Below are positions 63,101-64,000 of a stretch of DNA of 64,000 bases, piece after piece. The first letter of the stretch is position 1. Each line of letters starts with the position of its first letter. Under the pieces are notes generated by a model. That model had not been told where the DNA came from, did not search any database, and worked only from the letters and a program-made list of their open reading frames with translations. The DNA is from Paenibacillus sp. CAA11 (GTDB lineage: Bacteria; Bacillota; Bacilli; Paenibacillales; Paenibacillaceae). The DNA is taken from the NCBI RefSeq assembly GCF_003060825.1, contig NZ_CP028922.1, forward strand, positions 3,145,001 through 3,209,000, in the 5' to 3' direction. The position numbers were made by a program, and so were the translations under genes.

Positions 63101-63564
63101 TTCCCCTGTGGCAGCACAACGGCCCTCGTAAAGTCATCCATCTTGAGCCCAATCTTATCTTCTACACAGCGGGTAACTTCGGCCAGCTTGTCAGCAAGCA
63201 CCTCTTCCCCTTCCGGCTTAACGGCAATAAACCTGCTGATCGTATTGCTAACAGAGTGATCCCCTGTACGTTTGAATCGGCGCTCGACCCGGTACCGCTC
63301 CACTCCTGCGGCAGACATAAGCTCAAAGGTAAACGAGACAAACAGAGAATCCTCAGAATGATTCATAATTCCTTGAGTGCCGCCATAAGCACGTTCTACC
63401 TTGCCGTATAAGGATAGAGTTATAGCATCCAGCAGCGTGGACTTGCCGCTTCCCGTAGGTCCAAAAATTCCGAACAGCCCCGTCTCGCATAGCTCCGTGA
63501 AATCAATCTCCTGCGCTTCCCGGTAGCTCTGCAGTCCAGACAGCTTCAAATGAATTGGCTTCAT
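60142..63564 (-). CDS. sbcC: SbcC, SbcCD nuclease ATPase subunit
   Basis: SMC-like ATPase of the SbcCD (Mre11-Rad50) double-strand end nuclease that cleaves hairpins and protein-blocked ends. Walker A GPTGSGKSTLL is near residue 34-44, two long coiled coils flank the zinc hook CPVC (539-542), and the C-terminal half carries LSGGETFLTSLALAL and FFLDEGFGTLD. 1140 aa, normal. The coil between about 265 and 430 is unusually Ala-rich and GC-rich. It starts in an ATGA overlap with sbcD. Confidence 0.95.
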   Translation of the reverse strand: MKPIHLKLSGLQSYREAQEIDFTELCETGLFGIFGPTGSGKSTLLDAITLSLYGKVERAYGGTQGIMNHSEDSLFVSFTFELMSAAGVERYRVERRFKRTGDHSVSNTISRFIAVKPEGEEVLADKLAEVTRCVEDKIGLKMDDFTRAVVLPQGKFAEFLALKGSERRQMLQRLFHLEKYGDLLGQKLSRRVKETEGRLKELAAEQQGLGSASEEALQAAEERMQDAVKQAAAARLELQAAQTAAEELGRLRELVLQQRQLAAEEAQLQQRSPDIAAEESRLKQAMAAEAMRPALTAWKAAAQVAAEREAAAQRAAAAAEASAAQAQRAADAALLAESVLTAEEPGLLRRLEHLEQAKQLQVELKALQQEQAAHAASHAGGQKRRQELAAEAAKEEQLLAKAMHRRQELEAKLKSCEVKAADRRRLQDAVARKDALTAQEQQLQLALKEEQAQQERSLSSHALAEKLSRQEAELASSQQHMLDTALTAGMRLRQLDADLLQLLEQLELKEAGLREQMAASERHIWSVKLAEQLQTGEACPVCGSVHHPAPAASLPHEAGLADTELGQLNNLLPELRELRYEAARGAEAVRGLAEALGKNADLEAVSSEAEAAAAQERHLPIAGDAPLAIAEARGRVTGIQQALKVSGTALAQLQREVKQYQDRRDAWRQESAAAAAERRSVSQQSELMTRKREAVQQEYEAKIQEWEELFPNLSLEAAALEFEKLHAMDTEAEDVRSRLELSVPFIEEKNAKLRSLQEEMAELDRELVQWATRLEGGDKLLQEKLQRLETITSGRSAEQLFAEASDKLDALRKEAKGTRDRQREADTARQETMQAALLARQAAHTAAEQTEQLLERWQAELEQSPFTSEEDASAALLEKGVMEAMELRIGQHRDAEQELRIRLREITARLEGRTVSEEEWSLIQQQLQVCKLRDEVALEGKAKAERDWEDIKVRHLRWKELETVRAELDHQSGLLAKLQSSLRGNAFVEYVAEEQLMSVSHAASQRLRSLTKQRYSLETDSGGGFVICDDANGGIKRPVSTLSGGETFLTSLALALALSAQIQLRGQYPLQFFFLDEGFGTLDPDLLDTVITSLEHLHHDHLAVGVISHVAELRARLPRKLVVIPAESAGQGSRVELEKL

Positions 63565-64000
63565 CTTTCGTCCCCCCCTCCTTCGGAAGTGGTCTCTTCC
63601 TCATGATCGGCAAGCAGGCTCATGAAGAGATCAACAAGCTCTGATTCCGGTTCGGCACCACCGCTCTGCCGCTGATAGAACTTCCTGAACAGCTCATGGA
63701 TTGGCAGCTGTGAACGGTCAGCTTGCGTATCCTCAGACTGAAGTCCAGGATAGATGGGTCTAATGTGAACAATTCCCTCATGCGCTTTGCGAAGGCTCTG
63801 GATATCGGCCATAGACATCGCTTCGGTCAGCGAAATCTCAAGATCTATAAACGCTCGGGCGTCCCGCCCCTCATCCAACCAGCGACGGACTTCCTCAAGC
63901 CCTCCCCGGCTGCTCCATCTTACCAGAGGCTTGCCGCTGGTAAGATGAATCTCTTCCATAACCGGATCCTTCCCTGGAGAGACATCCAGCATCATGACCG
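63561..64000 (-). CDS. sbcD: SbcD, SbcCD nuclease subunit (C-terminal part, partial)
   Basis: The 3' end of the Mre11-like nuclease partner of SbcC; the 5' part with the catalytic metallophosphatase motifs lies beyond the right edge. Visible is the C-terminal capping/SbcC-binding region (LDVSPGKDPVMEEIHL, PIHELFRKFYQRQSGG) and a Glu/Asp/Gly-rich tail. Identified by position directly before sbcC and by the SbcD C-terminal pattern. Stop overlaps the sbcC start. Confidence 0.85.
   Translation of the reverse strand, partial: VMMLDVSPGKDPVMEEIHLTSGKPLVRWSSRGGLEEVRRWLDEGRDARAFIDLEISLTEAMSMADIQSLRKAHEGIVHIRPIYPGLQSEDTQADRSQLPIHELFRKFYQRQSGGAEPESELVDLFMSLLADHEEETTSEGGGDER

Noticed and set aside
62182..63411. 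Long plus-strand frame opposite sbcC
   Set aside because: It is Leu/Gln/Arg-rich, has no signs of a real protein, and is a shadow of the Ala-rich SbcC coil.
1..64000. tRNA, rRNA, insertion sequences, prophage or CRISPR arrays
   Set aside because: I saw no transposase, integrase, phage gene, regular spacer array, tRNA cloverleaf or rRNA segment in either orientation; a software scan would be needed to be certain.

Overview
The window looks like chromosomal DNA of a spore-forming, low-to-mid GC Firmicute, most likely Paenibacillus or a close relative. Evidence: a Bacillus-type division/cell-wall cluster carrying spoVD and spoVE, bacillithiol synthesis (bshC), a RsfA/GerR-type sporulation regulator, yqfC-yqfD, a dnaG-sigA cluster, strong AGGAGG ribosome-binding sites, a T-box and a type B-like RNase P RNA. 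The genus call is inference. Nearly all genes lie on the minus strand; only three genes (25792, 35171, 41002) are on plus. I saw no insertion sequence, prophage, CRISPR array, rRNA or tRNA.

Right-to-left along the transcription direction, 14207-1 is the dcw cluster: a consensus promoter followed at once by four 10-bp MraZ repeats, then mraZ, rsmH, ftsL, pbpB, spoVD, murE, murF, mraY, murD, spoVE, murG and the first codons of murB. mraY is split by one extra base in a run of seven Cs (4726-4732). Upstream of it lie a bshC-ahcY operon with its own promoter, a complete oligopeptide ABC transporter operon (oppA-B-C-D-F), and panE with a small membrane gene, then a GerR/RsfA-type regulator.

25.4-43.4 kb is a mosaic of short transcription units, almost all bounded by clear hairpin terminators: a secreted coiled-coil protein, an orphan solute-binding protein, a PIN-PhoH ATPase, an FMN-binding protein, an LCP cell-wall ligase, typA, two divergent TerC proteins, a cysteine desulfurase-thiI pair, a lytic transglycosylase, small conserved proteins, a subtilisin-like protease and rnpB.

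43.5-59.9 kb follows the B. subtilis rpsU-yqeY ... era-recO ... dnaG-sigA-trmK-yqfO order closely (translation, primase, sigma factor, ribosome maturation and sporulation genes, many with ATGA/TGATG coupling). The key exception is between recO and yaiI, where glyQS should be: a promoter and T-box leader survive, but only a scar remains that reads like the start of GlyQ fused to the end of GlyS. yqeZ-floA and ccpN-yqfL are also missing from this order. The right end holds an unassigned structured RNA locus and sbcC-sbcD (the latter cut by the window edge).

The most notable observations are the orphan glycine-type T-box with its glyQS deletion scar, the structured RNA beside hinT, the mraY homopolymer frameshift, and the bshC-ahcY operon.
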